Origin: Candidatus Pacearchaeota archaeon
Lineage (GTDB): Archaea; Nanoarchaeota; Nanoarchaeia; Pacearchaeales; GW2011-AR1
Reading direction: 5' to 3'
Assembly: GCA_023228245.1 (NCBI GenBank)
Contig: JALOBN010000066.1
Location: 1 to 11,931 of the forward strand
Length of the DNA: 11,931 nucleotides
Shown in pieces: positions 5,732 to 11,007 of this stretch. Position 1 is the first letter of the stretch. Each line of letters starts with the position of its first letter. Position numbers and translations under genes: made by a program. Under the pieces are notes generated by a model. That model did no database searches. It was given only the letters and a program-made list of their open reading frames with translations, and was not told the DNA's origin.

Positions 5732-6478
5732 TCAAAAGTCGAATAGCGATTTCACTTTTCGATCGCCATGCAAGATATCAATCAGATCGTCTATACATCT
5801 ACCAGCATTTGCGTAAATTTCCGTGCCCGTGAATCTTATTACTTTCCATCCAAGTGCTTGTAATATACGTTCTCTTTGTGCGTCGTGTGTCCTCTGCTCA
5901 CGGCTTGAATGAAATTCATGCCCGTCAATTTCGATCGCAATTTTATCAGACACCACAGCGAAGTCTAATCTAAAATTTCCATTTTCTGTATAGACCCACC
6001 ACTGCGGTCGCAGGACCATTCCTCTGGAAATTGCCGCGTCTAGGAATCTCTTTTCGATCGGAGATTCGCATTTGGTAGATGCCCATTGCTTATATTTTTC
6101 TTTCATTCTGGTATCATGATATTCTTCTTCAGAGCATGGCACTGGAATACGAATCCAAGGGCGCAAAGGGAATCCGGTCGCCATTCCAAACCCGCGTTCC
6201 CAACTTTCTTCTTGATATCCGGGAGACGGATATTGCCCGCGATGGTCTTGGTATTTTTTTGGTATGTTCTCATAGAAATACCTACCAACTATCTTAAAAA
6301 TGCCATTTTCGGTGCGTTGGATCAAAATAATTGGCTCTTCACACGTGTTCATTATCAATTCTATCTCATCTGGAACATTCTTAATGAATGATCCGAGCAT
6401 GTAATAGCCAAAGCATTGATATTTAGGACTAAATGCTCTTTCGGCTCTTCTGGTTTCACCTGCGGGCCATTTCTTCAT
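5732..6478 (-). CDS. DUF559/Vsr-like PD-(D/E)XK endonuclease with novel N-terminal region, 248 aa
   Basis: The C-terminal half (about 137-235) matches the DUF559 family, relatives of the Vsr mismatch nuclease. SPIEKRFLDAA carries E142, FRLDFAVV carries D172, IAIEIDGHEFH carries E183 and D185, and the family's H..R.. helix follows (THDAQRERILQALGW), then KVIRF. These residues fit a metal-dependent nuclease. The first 135 residues contain an IILIQRTENGIFKIVGRYF strand pair and are not recognised; they may bind DNA or a partner. ATG 6478 overlaps the upstream stop (ATGA) and has GAGGTG with a 6-nt spacer; a TTG at 6496 is rejected. It lies directly before prim-pol, suggesting a role in replication or intermediate processing; host-DNA degradation or defence is also possible. 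Confidence 0.82.
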   Translation of the reverse strand: MKKWPAGETRRAERAFSPKYQCFGYYMLGSFIKNVPDEIELIMNTCEEPIILIQRTENGIFKIVGRYFYENIPKKYQDHRGQYPSPGYQEESWERGFGMATGFPLRPWIRIPVPCSEEEYHDTRMKEKYKQWASTKCESPIEKRFLDAAISRGMVLRPQWWVYTENGNFRLDFAVVSDKIAIEIDGHEFHSSREQRTHDAQRERILQALGWKVIRFTGTEIYANAGRCIDDLIDILHGDRKVKSLFDF

Positions 6479-6669
6479 ATATGGCACCTCGTGCAATTGC
6501 CATCACAATACGGCGCGCCGGTCCTTTCCTCATCGCGATCTGTCACTATCTGCCTATCACACTCATAGGCAAAGCTATAAATAGAAACGTCGCTTATAGG
6601 TTCTTGCATCATATCTGACCTCGCTCGGGCCATCCCATTGGTCCGATCTTCCTTCTTTTCTGTATTCAT
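6475..6669 (-). CDS. Hypothetical small Cys-rich protein, 64 aa
   Basis: Not recognised. The N-terminal half is polar and probably disordered. The C-terminus has a tight Cys cluster, YCDGNCTRCHI (C55, C59, C62, H63) with C37 upstream, a possible one-zinc site. The start ATG at 6669 forms an ATGA overlap with the RHH-like gene, and its own stop forms an ATGA overlap with the nuclease gene, so the three are probably translated in series. The upstream ribosome binding site is weak, as expected for coupled translation. An in-frame TTG at 6705 would overlap the RHH gene by 40 nt and is less likely. It may be an accessory factor of the nuclease or primase. Confidence 0.65.
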   Translation of the reverse strand: MNTEKKEDRTNGMARARSDMMQEPISDVSIYSFAYECDRQIVTDRDEERTGAPYCDGNCTRCHI

Positions 6670-6803
6670 TGCAATCCAGCCAGTCTTAGTACCATCTCTT
6701 CCCAAGTCTCTGATTCTTTTAGATCCTTGAGTGCGATATAGTCCGCTGGCTTCAGCTTCAGATTCACCGTTACAAATGGGCGATCCGCTATTTTATTAGC
6801 CAT
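6666..6803 (-). CDS. Small ribbon-helix-helix-like regulator, 45 aa
   Basis: A short frame from ATG 6803. Residues 9-17 (PFVTVNLKL) are an alternating beta strand, 19-29 (PADYIALKDLK) the first helix and 32-44 (ETWEEMVLRLAGL) the second. This is the strand-helix-helix layout of small archaeal RHH/CopG-type proteins, with the TWEE(M/F)(V/L)L pattern typical of archaeal antitoxin-like members (family recall, not a search). No toxin gene is adjacent. A TATA box ATTAAATA lies so that transcription should start at about the ATG, giving a leaderless message. The stop overlaps the next start in ATGA. It probably binds DNA as a dimer and may control the nuclease/primase genes behind it. Confidence 0.68.
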   Translation of the reverse strand: MANKIADRPFVTVNLKLKPADYIALKDLKESETWEEMVLRLAGLQ

Positions 6804-6825
6804 GCATGTAAGTAGGTAGGTTATA

Positions 6826-6933
6826 CTATTTAATCCTTCCTACATAATCCGGGCACATCCAAGGCTTGCACATCGCCGGATCAGTCAAGCAACCCACCTT
6901 GCCGCATTTCCGATTATCCTTCTTGTGATCCAT
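6826..6933 (-). CDS. Cys-rich microprotein, 35 aa
   Basis: Read from ATG 6933 to TAG 6826-6828. AAGGTG 6 nt before the ATG is a good ribosome binding site, and the AbrB stop is 11 nt upstream. Four cysteines are spaced C-x4-C-x6-C-x4-C (C10, C15, C22, C27), with a basic N-terminus (MDHKKDNRK) and a CPDY segment, compatible with a single zinc knuckle. No family is recognised. It sits between the AbrB-like regulator and the RHH protein, so a small regulatory or DNA-binding role is a reasonable guess. The symmetric Cys spacing and ribosome binding site argue for a real gene despite its size. Confidence 0.6.
   Translation of the reverse strand: MDHKKDNRKCGKVGCLTDPAMCKPWMCPDYVGRIK
6827..6834 (-). 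promoter_or_regulatory. TATA box ATTAAATA, leaderless promoter of the replication operon
   Basis: On the - strand ATTAAATA is centred 27 nt upstream of the ATG at 6803, the usual archaeal spacing to a transcription start, so the transcript would begin at the start codon. It overlaps the end of the 35-aa Cys-rich gene, making it an internal promoter behind AbrB. Confidence 0.55.
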
Positions 6934-6944
6934 CTATGACACCT

Positions 6945-7097
6945 TCATGCTACCGGGTCACTGGTAGCATCCTTTTCTGTCGCGAATGTCACATCCACGA
7001 CATCCCCGACCGTTACCTTCAACTTTCGCCTTACCTCTTCTGGTATGGTTATCCTTCCACCCGCTATTATTTTTAGCGGCATGTAATATTCTTTCAT
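6945..7097 (-). CDS. AbrB/SpoVT-type swapped-hairpin DNA-binding regulator, 50 aa
   Basis: Residues 7-42 are a typical AbrB/MazE-like domain: PLKIIAGGRITIPEEVRRKL followed by VTVGDVVDVTF. GRITIPEEVR is the hallmark loop-helix of the family, which binds DNA as a domain-swapped dimer. The start is chosen as ATG 7097 because a TATAAATA box is centred 27 nt upstream, predicting a leaderless message beginning at that codon. A longer frame reaching 7187 would run through this promoter and is rejected. It faces the + operon across an 88-bp divergent gap and most likely controls both directions and itself (inference). It may also be the antitoxin type of AbrB, but no toxin neighbour is seen. Confidence 0.88.
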   Translation of the reverse strand: MKEYYMPLKIIAGGRITIPEEVRRKLKVTVGDVVDVTFATEKDATSDPVA

Positions 7098-7120
7098 GTG
7101 GGTTGTTATGAATCGCTTAG

Positions 7121-7128
7121 TATTTATA
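7121..7128 (-). promoter_or_regulatory. TATA box TATAAATA, leaderless promoter of abrB-like gene
   Basis: TATAAATA on the - strand, centred about 27 nt before ATG 7097. The palindrome ATACGTAT (7126-7133) overlaps its edge and GTATC/GATAC arms lie at 7130-7134 and 7149-7153, possible operator half-sites for the regulator. Confidence 0.65.
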
Positions 7129-7154
7129 CGTATCGCACCGGGCACATAGATACA

Positions 7155-7162
7155 TTTAAATA
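7155..7162 (+). promoter_or_regulatory. TATA box TTTAAATA, leaderless promoter of the ibrA/ibrB-like operon
   Basis: TTTAAATA is centred about 27 nt before ATG 7186, predicting transcription from the start codon itself. No ribosome binding site precedes that ATG, while every downstream gene of the operon has one, which fits a leaderless first gene. Confidence 0.68.
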
Positions 7163-7185
7163 CATTGACCATCCTATAAGCTACC

Positions 7186-7563
7186 ATGAAAAGAGTCTTC
7201 TATCCTTATCATCTTTGGGAGGAGTATAAAGCAGGGATGTGGCGAATAGTACCAAGCAATGAAAGATTCAACTTCGCCAAACAAGCCGCAGGATTAATGT
7301 CAGAACCGCAAACCTTCAAAGAATGTATGCAAAAGGCAGTTCACGATTGGCCTATCTCATGTGAAATGAACCTTTCCGCCAAATGCATGAATAGGAGAGC
7401 ATGGCTAGGTCATGCCGGATGCTGCATAGGAGTGGGATCGCCAGAGGAAGCGACTAGAGAAGGCTGGCACATGCTGACAGAAGAAGAGCAAACCGACGCC
7501 AATCGAGTTGCGGATGAGGTAATAGCAGAATGGGAGGCCACATATGCCAAAAAGATATCTTGA
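7186..7563 (+). CDS. Conserved-looking protein of unknown function, partner of IbrA/IbrB-like genes, 125 aa
   Basis: First gene of the + operon, with a predicted leaderless start. The N-terminus MKRVFYPYHLWEEYKAGMWR is rich in aromatic residues. A central helix (QTFKECMQKAVHDWP) is followed by MNLSAKCMNRRAWLGHAGCC (61-80), and the C-terminal part (86-121) is helical with REGWHMLTEEEQTDANRVADE. The Asn-Arg-Arg-Ala-Trp-Leu-Gly-His-Ala block with four nearby Cys looks like a conserved functional site. From memory, proteins of this size and pattern occur beside PAPS-reductase-like genes in bacterial phages; I cannot verify that here and know no function. It overlaps the next gene by 20 nt, and GGGAGG in its last codons is that gene's ribosome binding site. 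Confidence 0.8.
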   Translation: MKRVFYPYHLWEEYKAGMWRIVPSNERFNFAKQAAGLMSEPQTFKECMQKAVHDWPISCEMNLSAKCMNRRAWLGHAGCCIGVGSPEEATREGWHMLTEEEQTDANRVADEVIAEWEATYAKKIS

Positions 7564-8767
7564 GAAGGATGTTCTAACCGCTGCCCGCGAACGAGTAGCA
7601 TTTGCCTTCGATAATTTTGATAAGGTTTGCGTGTCTTATTCGGGCGGCAAGGATAGTACTGTAATGCTTCATCTGACTATGGACGAGGCTCTTAAGAGGG
7701 ATGTTAAGGTATCGGTCTTGTTTATTGATCTGGAAGGCCAATACAAGCTCACGATAGATCATATACATGAATGCTTAGATAAGTATGCTGACCACATAGA
7801 GCTTTATTGGGTTTGCCTTCCGATCCTTCTCAGAAATGCCGTATCTGTCTATCAACCTAGATGGCTCTGTTGGGACAAAGAGTGCGAAGATGCATGGGTC
7901 AGGGATGCCCCGGCGCAAGGAATATTCGATGAGGTATATTTTCCATTTTTCGAACGAGGAATGGAATTTGAAGAGTTTGTACCTGAATTTTCTGAGTGGT
8001 TAGCAGACGGCAAGAAATTAGCTCAACTGGTAGGAATCCGAGCAAACGAGAGTCTTAATAGGTTTAGGACCATTGCCAGTGCATCCAAGATTCGCTACGA
8101 TAATCAGCAATTCACGACAAAAGTATCTGAAAACGTCTATAATATCTATCCTATCTATGATTGGAGGACAGAAGACATTTGGACGTATCACGGTAAGAAT
8201 CCAGATAAATGCTACAACGAGCTTTATAATCGGATGCATTTGGCGGGATTGAGTATTCACCAACAGCGGATTTGCCAACCATACGGCGATGACCAAAGAC
8301 GCGGCCTGTGGCTATTCCACCTAATCGAGCCTGAAACGTGGGCAAGAATCGTGGCCAGGGTCAACGGCGCAAATGGTGGCGCGATGTATATCCAAGAATG
8401 GGGAAACGTAAATGGATATAGACGGATTACAAAGCCGCCTGCCTGTCCTACTTGGAAGAGTTTTGCAAAGTTGTTAGCCGAATCCATGCCGCCATCTATG
8501 AAAGAACACTACCTTAATAAAATATTCTTGTTTGAAAAATGGTGGAAGCCGAAAGGATATGAAGACGGCATACCCGATGAAGCTCCATATGATCTAGAAG
8601 CAAAAAGAAAAGTCCCTAGCTGGAGAAGAGTTTGTAAGAGTCTATTAAGAAATGATTATTGGTGCAAAGGAATTGGATTTAGTCAACAAAAAAGTAGCGC
8701 TTATCTGGCATATCTGGAAAGAACGAAAAAGAAGAGACTGGATTGTGGTTTTAGTTTGGAGAGATGA
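7544..8767 (+). CDS. IbrA-like PP-loop ATPase, PAPS-reductase family with DUF3440, 407 aa
   Basis: An ATP pyrophosphatase-fold enzyme of the PAPS reductase/DndC-like superfamily. The PP-loop SGGKDST is at 33-39, followed by a strand with VLFIDLEGQY (58-67). The family's second conserved block is LVGIRANESLNRFRTI (162-177) and YPIYDWRTEDIWTYH is at 202-216. Residues about 280-395 match the DUF3440 tail of IbrA. Family enzymes activate a substrate with ATP, often for sulfur transfer or reduction; IbrA/IbrB of E. coli affect eib gene expression, but their chemistry is not known to me. Cys pairs at 109/114, 364/374 and others are candidates for catalysis or metal. The next gene is the matching IbrB-like partner. 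GGGAGG 7 nt upstream supports the start. Confidence 0.92.
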   Translation: MPKRYLEKDVLTAARERVAFAFDNFDKVCVSYSGGKDSTVMLHLTMDEALKRDVKVSVLFIDLEGQYKLTIDHIHECLDKYADHIELYWVCLPILLRNAVSVYQPRWLCWDKECEDAWVRDAPAQGIFDEVYFPFFERGMEFEEFVPEFSEWLADGKKLAQLVGIRANESLNRFRTIASASKIRYDNQQFTTKVSENVYNIYPIYDWRTEDIWTYHGKNPDKCYNELYNRMHLAGLSIHQQRICQPYGDDQRRGLWLFHLIEPETWARIVARVNGANGGAMYIQEWGNVNGYRRITKPPACPTWKSFAKLLAESMPPSMKEHYLNKIFLFEKWWKPKGYEDGIPDEAPYDLEAKRKVPSWRRVCKSLLRNDYWCKGIGFSQQKSSAYLAYLERTKKKRLDCGFSLER

Positions 8768-8769
8768 TT

Positions 8770-9444
8770 ATGGAAGAAGCCTGGTACAAAGAACAAATTG
8801 ATAAAATCGCGTTCGAACTGGCTAAAGAAAACGACTTAGACATTAAAATCGATATGCTAAACAAAATCAGATTCGCGCTACATGAAGTCAGTCCGCTTAA
8901 ATCCGAACCAGTCGACTTTGTGATGTGGACAAAGGCAGATAATGTAATCGCAAACGATTACAACCCAAATAATGTAGCGCCTCCTGAAATGGAATTGCTC
9001 CGCCTATCTATCGGGCACGATGGTTATACTCAGCCGTGTGTTTGCTGGCAGAAGGATAACATAATCGAGGTAGTGGATGGTTTTCATCGGACCAAAGTTT
9101 GTCGAGAGTTCAAGGATGTCCGTGACCGGGTACACGGCTATTTACCAGTCACGATTATCAAAGACGATTGTACCGGAAGGAGCGATAGAATAGCCTCTAC
9201 AATTCGTCATAACCGTGCCAGAGGCAAGCACGCTGTAACCGGCATGTCTGATATAGTCTTAGAGCTAAAGAGGCGTAATTGGTCAGACGAGAAGATCGGG
9301 AAGGAACTTGGAATGGATCCGGATGAATGTCTAAGATTGACTCAAATTACCGGACTGGCTGAAATGTTCAAGGATCGCGAATTCAGCAAAGCATGGGAAG
9401 CTGTTATAGATGGCGAAATGCCCGTCGAGGTCATTGATGGATAA
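8770..9444 (+). CDS. IbrB-like ParB/Srx-fold protein, 224 aa
   Basis: Residues about 50-155 form a ParB N-terminal-like domain: WTKADNVIANDYNPNNVAPP (the ParB box I region), LSIGHDGYTQPCVCW, then VVDGFHRTKV (VDGFHR at 102-107, the GEHR-type nucleotide site) and STIRHNRARGKH (143-154). Such domains can bind or hydrolyse CTP or ATP. Residues 171-196 (WSDEKIGKELGMDPDECLRL) are a probable helix-turn-helix. The pairing with the IbrA-like gene is diagnostic for IbrB. Start choice: ATG 8764 overlaps the upstream stop in ATGA but lies only 2 nt after GGAG; ATG 8770 has an 8-nt spacer and is preferred. It may give the PP-loop enzyme its DNA or target specificity (inference). Confidence 0.9.
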   Translation: MEEAWYKEQIDKIAFELAKENDLDIKIDMLNKIRFALHEVSPLKSEPVDFVMWTKADNVIANDYNPNNVAPPEMELLRLSIGHDGYTQPCVCWQKDNIIEVVDGFHRTKVCREFKDVRDRVHGYLPVTIIKDDCTGRSDRIASTIRHNRARGKHAVTGMSDIVLELKRRNWSDEKIGKELGMDPDECLRLTQITGLAEMFKDREFSKAWEAVIDGEMPVEVIDG

Positions 9445-9646
9445 AGACACGAATTGTCGAAAATGTGGTAAACCATGTTCACGAAATATGACCGTGCTTG
9501 GTATCGGTCCTGTTTGTTATTCGTGCCTGCAATCCCACCAAGATAAATCTTTTTGGGAAAAGCTGCATGGTAGAATTGATAAACGAGTAAAAGTTATAAG
9601 AAACGCTAAAGAAAATCCTAATCAGAGGACTCTAAATGACTTATAG
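9437..9646 (+). CDS. Small zinc-ribbon protein, DUF6011-like, 69 aa
   Basis: The N-terminal CRKCGKPCSRNMTVLGIGPVC segment with a following CYSC-type pair (C7, C10, C14, C27, C30) and the GIGPVC signature resemble the DUF6011 zinc-binding module seen in many phage proteins; the match is by eye. The rest is a basic tail (KLHGRIDKRVKVIRNAKENPNQRTLNDL) that could touch nucleic acid. ATG 9437 is chosen because GAGG lies 6 nt upstream and because it overlaps the IbrB stop by 8 nt; the earlier ATG at 9410 lies deep in that gene without a ribosome binding site. Its stop overlaps the nuclease gene by 11 nt, so it is part of the coupled operon. Confidence 0.75.
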   Translation: MDKDTNCRKCGKPCSRNMTVLGIGPVCYSCLQSHQDKSFWEKLHGRIDKRVKVIRNAKENPNQRTLNDL

Positions 9647-10316
9647 CCTTCCAAATGTGATATCTACGTCTCAGATAAATACGTATCGCCACTGCCCACG
9701 CAAATATTTTTTGCAATATGTCTTGAAGATCAAAACTGATACCAAGTCTGAAGCATTGGAGGCAGGCAGTCGGGTACATGCAAGCATATCTAGTAGAATA
9801 TTTAAATCGGATATTCCGATCGAACACCTGATGCTAACCAGAGCAAAAGCAATCCTTGATATGTATCCACCCAATCCGATACTAGAGACAACATACGAAG
9901 ATCCTAATAATCCTGGTAGATTTCACGGGAACGTGCTTGGCGAACGTGCAATAGGCATTTTTGATTTCCATTGGTCCGATATTCCCTGCGCAGGCGATTG
10001 GAAAACCGGTAAGTTTGATCCAAGGTACACGGAAAGTTATGAGGTGCAAGCATATATATTGAATGAATTGTATAAAGAAAAATACAATAGATCACTCACC
10101 GGATTCTCGTTTGAGTTTCTGAAATTCGGCAAGATCTATAATGCAACCTGCCTTTCAGGGTCAGAGAAACGAAATGAGATAGAAGAAGCACTAAAAGAAG
10201 CATTGGAAAATATCAATCTATGCAAATTCAACAAATGTAAAGGACCGCTTTGTAATTGGTGCGATTTAATTGAATATTGCAAAAAGGACTTTGGATTAGA
10301 TCTTTTTACTGTCTAA
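9636..10316 (+). CDS. Cas4/RecB-like PD-(D/E)XK nuclease with Fe-S cysteines, 226 aa
   Basis: The motifs follow the Cas4/AddB-type nuclease order. SQINTYRHCPRKYFLQY contains the first cluster cysteine C20, GSRVHASI carries H48, GIFDFHW gives the metal ligand D110, GDWKTGKF gives D121 and K123, and Q138/Y140 form the following helix. Three cysteines C206-x2-C209-x5-C215 close a predicted 4Fe-4S site. This predicts a metal-dependent exonuclease or endonuclease on DNA ends. Length is normal for a stand-alone Cas4-like protein. AGAGGA 7 nt upstream supports the start. There is no cas1 or CRISPR array here, so a viral replication/recombination, DNA-modification-linked or anti-host role is more likely. 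It is the last gene of the operon and converges on a - strand gene, overlapping by 21 nt. Confidence 0.9.
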   Translation: MTYSLPNVISTSQINTYRHCPRKYFLQYVLKIKTDTKSEALEAGSRVHASISSRIFKSDIPIEHLMLTRAKAILDMYPPNPILETTYEDPNNPGRFHGNVLGERAIGIFDFHWSDIPCAGDWKTGKFDPRYTESYEVQAYILNELYKEKYNRSLTGFSFEFLKFGKIYNATCLSGSEKRNEIEEALKEALENINLCKFNKCKGPLCNWCDLIEYCKKDFGLDLFTV

Positions 10317-10442
10317 CATCCATCTTATTTTTTCCTTATCATGCCACACAAACGGTTCCACCGCATGTATCCTAATCTCTCCATTCTGCATACATCTGCA
10401 AAAATATTTAGCGATAGGTCGCGGTTCTTCATTAAACCTCAT
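10296..10442 (-). CDS. Hypothetical small protein, 48 aa
   Basis: Read from ATG 10442 to TAA 10296. A full GAGGTGAT ribosome binding site 8 nt upstream is among the best in the window and decides the frame. The product (MRFNEEPRPIAKYFCRCMQN, then GEIRIHAVEPFVWHDKEK and a basic end) has a CRC pair, a predicted strand and aromatic residues; no family is recognised. It overlaps the 75-aa gene before it by 11 nt, and the 3' end of the convergent nuclease gene by 21 nt. A T5 run on the - strand at 10285-10281 may end the transcript. A 35-aa frame starting at 10432 is an inferior alternative. Confidence 0.62.
   Translation of the reverse strand: MRFNEEPRPIAKYFCRCMQNGEIRIHAVEPFVWHDKEKIRWMLDSKKI
10328..10333 (+). 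terminator. T6 terminator of the ibrA/ibrB-like operon
   Basis: TTATTTTTTCC lies 12 nt after the nuclease stop without a clear hairpin, as usual in archaea. It lies inside the convergent 48-aa gene. Confidence 0.45.
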
Positions 10443-10659
10443 ATTTCAGTATCACCTCTCCTTCCGGCCCCCTACTTCCCCTCCTCACATGATCAGGATA
10501 TTGGCAAGTCCAAGTGAGCTGCCCCTTGCCATCGGTGCCTACCTCATCAGCCCAATAATAGCAATCGCTGCCTATCTGTATGCCGTACTTGTGGCCGCCA
10601 TTGGTGGGAGGCGACTCGGTAGATTTCCTAAGGGCGGTGCCTTTCCAGGGATCTGTCAT
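10432..10659 (-). CDS. Hypothetical protein, 75 aa
   Basis: ATG 10659 forms an ATGA overlap with the upstream gene, behind a GGAGG site 4 nt away. The N-terminal 22 residues are polar and probably flexible. Residues 23-55 (HKYGIQIGSDCYYWADEVGT and following) look like a small beta sheet with Trp, Tyr and two Cys (C33, C52), and the end (GEVILKYEV) is another strand. A compact beta domain, perhaps OB- or SH3-like, is plausible, but I do not recognise a family. It is one link in a chain of overlapping genes. Confidence 0.65.
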   Translation of the reverse strand: MTDPWKGTALRKSTESPPTNGGHKYGIQIGSDCYYWADEVGTDGKGQLTWTCQYPDHVRRGSRGPEGEVILKYEV

Positions 10660-10832
10660 GCTCCTCCATGTGCTGCCTGTTGCCTCTTGGTCTTTCGCTT
10701 TTCCGCCCTAGATAGCTTCCGCATCTTGTAATCCTGGCAATTGCCCTGGTTAGATATCATTTTTCCTGCCGGGCACCAATTGTAACGGCTCCATTGGCAC
10801 GTTTTACAAATCCGGTCCTTTCCATCCATCAT
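10656..10832 (-). CDS. Small zinc-finger-like protein with basic tail, 58 aa
   Basis: Cysteines are spaced C9-x2-C12-x7-C20-x11-C32 (ICKTCQWSRYNWC then GNCQDY), a plausible single zinc site, followed by a strongly basic tail (KMRKLSRAEKRKTKRQQ) suited to nucleic-acid binding. The CxxC...NWC...C layout recalls small archaeal and phage Cys proteins without a named function. ATG 10832 is preferred because GGAGG stands 9 nt before it; ATG 10841 touches the site directly and ATG 10853 lies upstream of it. It overlaps the secreted-protein gene by 29 nt and the next gene by ATGA. Confidence 0.65.
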   Translation of the reverse strand: MMDGKDRICKTCQWSRYNWCPAGKMISNQGNCQDYKMRKLSRAEKRKTKRQQAAHGGA

Positions 10833-11007
10833 AGGTCGCATCCTCCCATACAATCATCCAACTGCTATTATTTCCAGTAATATTTGCATTTGGTGCTACA
10901 ACCATGGATTCATTGAAGCCGCTTCCTGTAAAGTTTCCCGCCACATACAGGCTCGTGTCGCTACCTGCTGCCAACGATAGCAGCAAAAATAGGATAAGTA
11001 CCCTCAC
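10804..11007 (-). CDS. Secreted sequon-rich microprotein, 67 aa
   Basis: GTG 11007 starts the base after the glutaredoxin-like stop, with GGAGGG about 6 nt upstream. Residues 1-15 (MRVLILFLLLSLAAG) are a signal peptide with likely cleavage near G15/S16. The short mature part contains five overlapping or adjacent N-glycosylation sequons: N25-F-T, N32-E-S, N42-I-T, N46-N-S and N47-S-S. Archaea glycosylate such sites on S-layer and virion proteins, so the product is probably an exported glycoprotein. It is too small to be an S-layer subunit; a virion or cell-surface decoy role is a guess. No family is recognised. Confidence 0.7.
   Translation of the reverse strand: MRVLILFLLLSLAAGSDTSLYVAGNFTGSGFNESMVVAPNANITGNNSSWMIVWEDATYDGWKGPDL

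Noticed and set aside
6479..6496. TTG start at 6496 for the DUF559 nuclease
   Set aside because: ATG 6478 has GAGGTG at good spacing and an ATGA overlap; the TTG start would put this site inside the coding sequence.
6666..7097. Toxin-antitoxin pairs based on AbrB and RHH proteins
   Set aside because: Both folds occur in antitoxins, but no RNase- or kinase-type toxin is encoded next to either; the neighbours are Cys-rich microproteins and replication genes.
7098..7187. Longer AbrB reading frame beginning at 7187
   Set aside because: The extra 30 codons run through both TATA boxes and do not look like part of an AbrB domain.
7544..9444. A Dnd phosphorothioation operon
   Set aside because: The PP-loop enzyme is related to DndC, but no DndA, DndB, DndD or DndE-like gene is present and the DUF3440 tail and ParB partner point to the IbrA/IbrB group.
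9636..10316. Part of a CRISPR adaptation module
   Set aside because: Cas4-like motifs are present but there is no cas1, cas2, other cas gene or repeat-spacer array in the window.
10325..10432. 35-codon - strand frame starting at ATG 10432
   Set aside because: The overlapping 48-aa frame has a GAGGTGAT site and a more protein-like composition; only one can be the main product.
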